Source: Bacteroidaceae bacterium (GTDB lineage Bacteria > Bacteroidota > Bacteroidia > Bacteroidales > Bacteroidaceae). Taken from it: 7,407 bases of DNA. Positions within the stretch are counted from its first letter, which is position 1; the number at the start of each line of letters is the position of its first letter. Location of the stretch: the NCBI GenBank assembly GCA_017961965.1, contig JAGCWG010000512.1:1-7407 (forward strand), read 5' to 3'. The notes under the pieces were generated by a model. The model made no database searches and was not told the origin of the DNA. It saw only the letters and a program-made list of their open reading frames with translations. Shown here one piece after another: positions 5,875 to 7,407 of the stretch. The position numbers were made by a program, and so were the translations under genes.

Positions 5875-7094
5875 AATTCAAAACCTACTGACTTGAGGTC
5901 ATCCCAGTATCTTGGATAAGACTTTGAAACCACCTCTGGGTTGTTAATATTGATAGTACCAAGAACAAGGGCGCATGGAGCAAATGCCATTGCCATTCTA
6001 TGGTCTTCGTATGTATCTATTGCATCATCCGCCTCCACAGGACATCTTTCTCCGTCCCATATAAGCTCAGAGTCATTCCTGTCGGTAATGACATAACCAA
6101 GTTTTCGAAGCTCTGTCTTCAACGCCTCTATACGGTCCGTTTCCTTTATCTTGAGGCTCTGCAACCCCGTAAAGTGGAAAGGCACACCCAACATACAACA
6201 AGTGACAACAAATGTCTGTGCAAGGTCAGGCATCTCCACAAAGTCATAGTCAAATCTGTTGACCACATCACCACTCTTGCTTATCTTTACATCATTACCA
6301 ATATGCTCAGTCTTCACTCCAAGCTTCTCAAACACCTTTGCACCACCAGCATCGCCCTGAAGACTCTCTGCAAACAATCCAGGAAGAATAATCTCGGCAT
6401 CCGCATTCTTAGCAAGTGCAACCATCTGATACCAATAGCTTGCAGCACTCCAGTCGCTCTCCACAAAGTAATCACGCTTGACATAAGGAACAGGTTCCAC
6501 AACAATAGAGTCATCAGATACCCATCCAGCCTTAGCACCAAACTCTTTCATCATTGAAAGCGTCATATTGATGTATGGACGACTGACAATATTATCCGTA
6601 AGCACAAGCTTGAGTCCCTTCTTCAGTACAGGACCAATCATAAGAAGAGCAGAAATATATTGTGAGCTGACATTTCCCGGCAAGGAAATCTCACCACCCT
6701 CAAGACTTGTGTTTCCAACGATACGGAGCGGAGGGAAACCATCCTTCTCCACATACTCCACATTAGCACCCAACAAACGAAGAGCATCCACAAGTACGCC
6801 AATAGGTCTATTCTTCATTCTCTCCGTACCAGTAATGACGTGAGTTCCTTCCATCACAGCAAGACGTGCAGAGGAAAAACGCATGGCAGTACCAGCAGCA
6901 CCTATATCAACCGTCTTAGGACGTTCTGAGAGCCATTTAACCATAACCCTTGTGTCGTCACAATCCGAAAGATTCCGAGGATGACTGTCATTGCCAGCCA
7001 AGGAGTTAATCACAAGCGCACGGTTGCATATACTCTTTGACGAAGGAAGCACTACCTTCCCCTTTACATTATCTGGTGCCTTAACTATTATCAT
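5871..7094 (-). CDS. aroA: 3-phosphoshikimate 1-carboxyvinyltransferase (EPSP synthase)
   Basis: This cytoplasmic enzyme joins shikimate-3-phosphate and phosphoenolpyruvate to make EPSP, the sixth step of the chorismate pathway. The 407-residue protein is slightly shorter than the E. coli enzyme (427). Visible motifs are LPSSKSICNRALV (16-28; K20, S21 and R25 for substrate binding), GAAGTAMRF (65-73), SSQY (143-146), MPDLAQTF (288-295; D290 as catalytic aspartate), KETDRIEAL (317-325; E318 and R321) and YEDHRMAMAF (362-371; R366). It ends with YPRYWDDLKSVGFEL. The GTAMR loop has A and F where E. coli has N94 and P101, a version I associate with Bacteroidota enzymes. The ATG at 7094 gives the expected N-terminus. 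It is the first gene of the unit and overlaps the next by 4 nt. Confidence 0.97.
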   Translation of the reverse strand: MIIVKAPDNVKGKVVLPSSKSICNRALVINSLAGNDSHPRNLSDCDDTRVMVKWLSERPKTVDIGAAGTAMRFSSARLAVMEGTHVITGTERMKNRPIGVLVDALRLLGANVEYVEKDGFPPLRIVGNTSLEGGEISLPGNVSSQYISALLMIGPVLKKGLKLVLTDNIVSRPYINMTLSMMKEFGAKAGWVSDDSIVVEPVPYVKRDYFVESDWSAASYWYQMVALAKNADAEIILPGLFAESLQGDAGGAKVFEKLGVKTEHIGNDVKISKSGDVVNRFDYDFVEMPDLAQTFVVTCCMLGVPFHFTGLQSLKIKETDRIEALKTELRKLGYVITDRNDSELIWDGERCPVEADDAIDTYEDHRMAMAFAPCALVLGTININNPEVVSKSYPRYWDDLKSVGFEL

Positions 7095-7112
7095 CGATGC
7101 AATATATTTTCT

Positions 7113-7145
7113 GCAAAGATTAGCAATTCTAAGTGAAAAGTGAAA
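7113..7145 (-). promoter_or_regulatory. aroA: Candidate Bacteroidota-type promoter for aroA
   Basis: On the minus strand TAATCTTTGC (7122-7113) resembles the Bacteroidota -7 element TAnnTTTG but has one extra base. TTTC at 7145-7142, about 19 nt upstream, is one base off the -33 TTTG. The end of the -7 element lies 18 nt before the aroA ATG, so the leader would be very short. The -33-like bases fall inside the AAGTGAA heptamer array. This is a motif match only. Confidence 0.3.
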
Positions 7146-7158
7146 AGTGATAAGTGAA
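7131..7158. repeat. Tandem heptamer AAGTGAA, four copies
   Basis: Four consecutive 7-nt units read AAGTGAA, AAGTGAA, AAGTGAT, AAGTGAA, with one mismatch in the third. The array is 37 nt upstream of the aroA start and overlaps the candidate promoter, so copy-number change could alter promoter geometry. Confidence 0.7.
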
Positions 7159-7201
7159 AAATAAACCTAACAACCCATATTCCAAAGCATCATGTCCTAA
7201 G

Positions 7202-7257
7202 ACGAATTATGAGTTGTGAGTTAAGAGTTATAAATTAAGAGTTAAGATTTAAGAACT
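7202..7257. repeat. Degenerate heptamer array, about eight units
   Basis: The sequence divides into 7-nt units ACGAATT, ATGAGTT, GTGAGTT, AAGAGTT, ATAAATT, AAGAGTT, AAGATTT, AAGAACT. The period is kept while the bases drift, with a consensus near AAGAGTT. Confidence 0.65.
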
Positions 7258-7330
7258 AAGCGAAGCGGTCTCACTGACCGTTGGAAAGTAATTAAGATTT
7301 TACACAAGCCAAGCCCCCATGCGCCAGCCA

Positions 7331-7372
7331 ATTCTGAATTCTGAATTTTGAATTTATAATTTTGAATTCTGA
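7331..7372. repeat. Heptamer array ATTCTGA, six units
   Basis: Six units read ATTCTGA, ATTCTGA, ATTTTGA, ATTTATA, ATTTTGA, ATTCTGA. It is the third 7-bp array in this spacer and uses a different unit from the other two. Confidence 0.7.
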
Positions 7373-7390
7373 ATGAGCCCTTGTCCCGGA

Positions 7391-7407
7391 GGATGCCCCC
7401 TTCGGGG
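7391..7407. other. C-rich hairpin truncated by the window edge
   Basis: GGATGCCCCCTTCGGGG contains CCCC and GGGG arms around a TTC loop (or CCC/GGG around a stable UUCG tetraloop). If the sequence beyond the window continued with the complement of GGATGC the stem would be long, as in a terminator of an upstream gene. It resembles the minus-strand hairpin at 2335-2352. Confidence 0.45.

Larger units (their letters stand above)
7095..7407. other. Gene-free spacer upstream of aroA
   Basis: No convincing coding frame was seen in these 313 nt. The spacer holds a candidate promoter next to aroA, three heptamer-periodic AT-rich arrays, a small hairpin with CGGTC (7266-7270) pairing with GACCG (7276-7280), and a C-rich hairpin truncated by the window edge. 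It looks like typical intergenic DNA rich in small repeats. Confidence 0.6.

Noticed and set aside
6000..6557. Plus-strand open frame of 185 codons opposite aroA
   Set aside because: It lies wholly antisense to a clear aroA gene, its translation shows no recognisable domain, and it looks like a by-product of aroA codon use.
7131..7372. CRISPR array in the repeat-rich spacer upstream of aroA
   Set aside because: The repeats are 7-bp contiguous units without unique spacers of constant length, and no cas genes are present.

Overview
The window looks like chromosome of a Bacteroidota bacterium, most likely Bacteroidales and plausibly a Prevotellaceae member. The reasons are moderate GC, coding regions with AT-rich leaders and no Shine-Dalgarno sequences, a TAnnTTTG-like promoter element, heptamer-periodic AT-rich repeats in the spacers, and above all the gene content: a PorX-type response regulator and a PorW/SprE-type TPR lipoprotein, both associated with the Bacteroidota type IX secretion system (T9SS). 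The genus is inferred; no marker gene in the window fixes it.

All five well-supported genes lie on the minus strand and read from right to left. In transcription order they are: aroA (7094-5871, EPSP synthase of the shikimate pathway); a 140-residue single-pass membrane protein with a CCxxHxxC motif (5874-5452, overlapping aroA by 4 nt); a 970-residue PorW/SprE-like TPR lipoprotein (5344-2432); a 514-residue PorX-like receiver-PglZ protein (2304-760); and tsaE (612-202, ATPase of tRNA t6A synthesis). A strong intrinsic terminator at 140-195 closes the series. No other terminator with a U-tract was seen inside it, so one long transcript is plausible, although the three downstream spacers of 107-147 nt hold hairpins and repeats that could uncouple the genes.

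Spacers: 7095-7407 holds a possible aroA promoter, three arrays of degenerate 7-bp repeats and a C-rich hairpin cut by the window edge. The spacer before porW (5345-5451) holds another heptamer array and a short inverted repeat. The spacer before porX (2305-2431) holds a C-rich hairpin related to the one at the right edge. The spacer before tsaE (613-759) holds two C-rich elements in inverted orientation with a short heptamer stretch between them. The left flank (1-139) has no assignable gene, though a neighbouring gene may end or begin there.

Functionally, the window joins housekeeping genes (aroA, tsaE) to a probable T9SS control block. PorX is the regulator and nucleotide hydrolase, PorW a periplasm-facing lipoprotein partner of the secretion machine, and the small membrane protein an unknown that may belong with them. 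The arrangement is coherent, but the functional links beyond gene order are inference.
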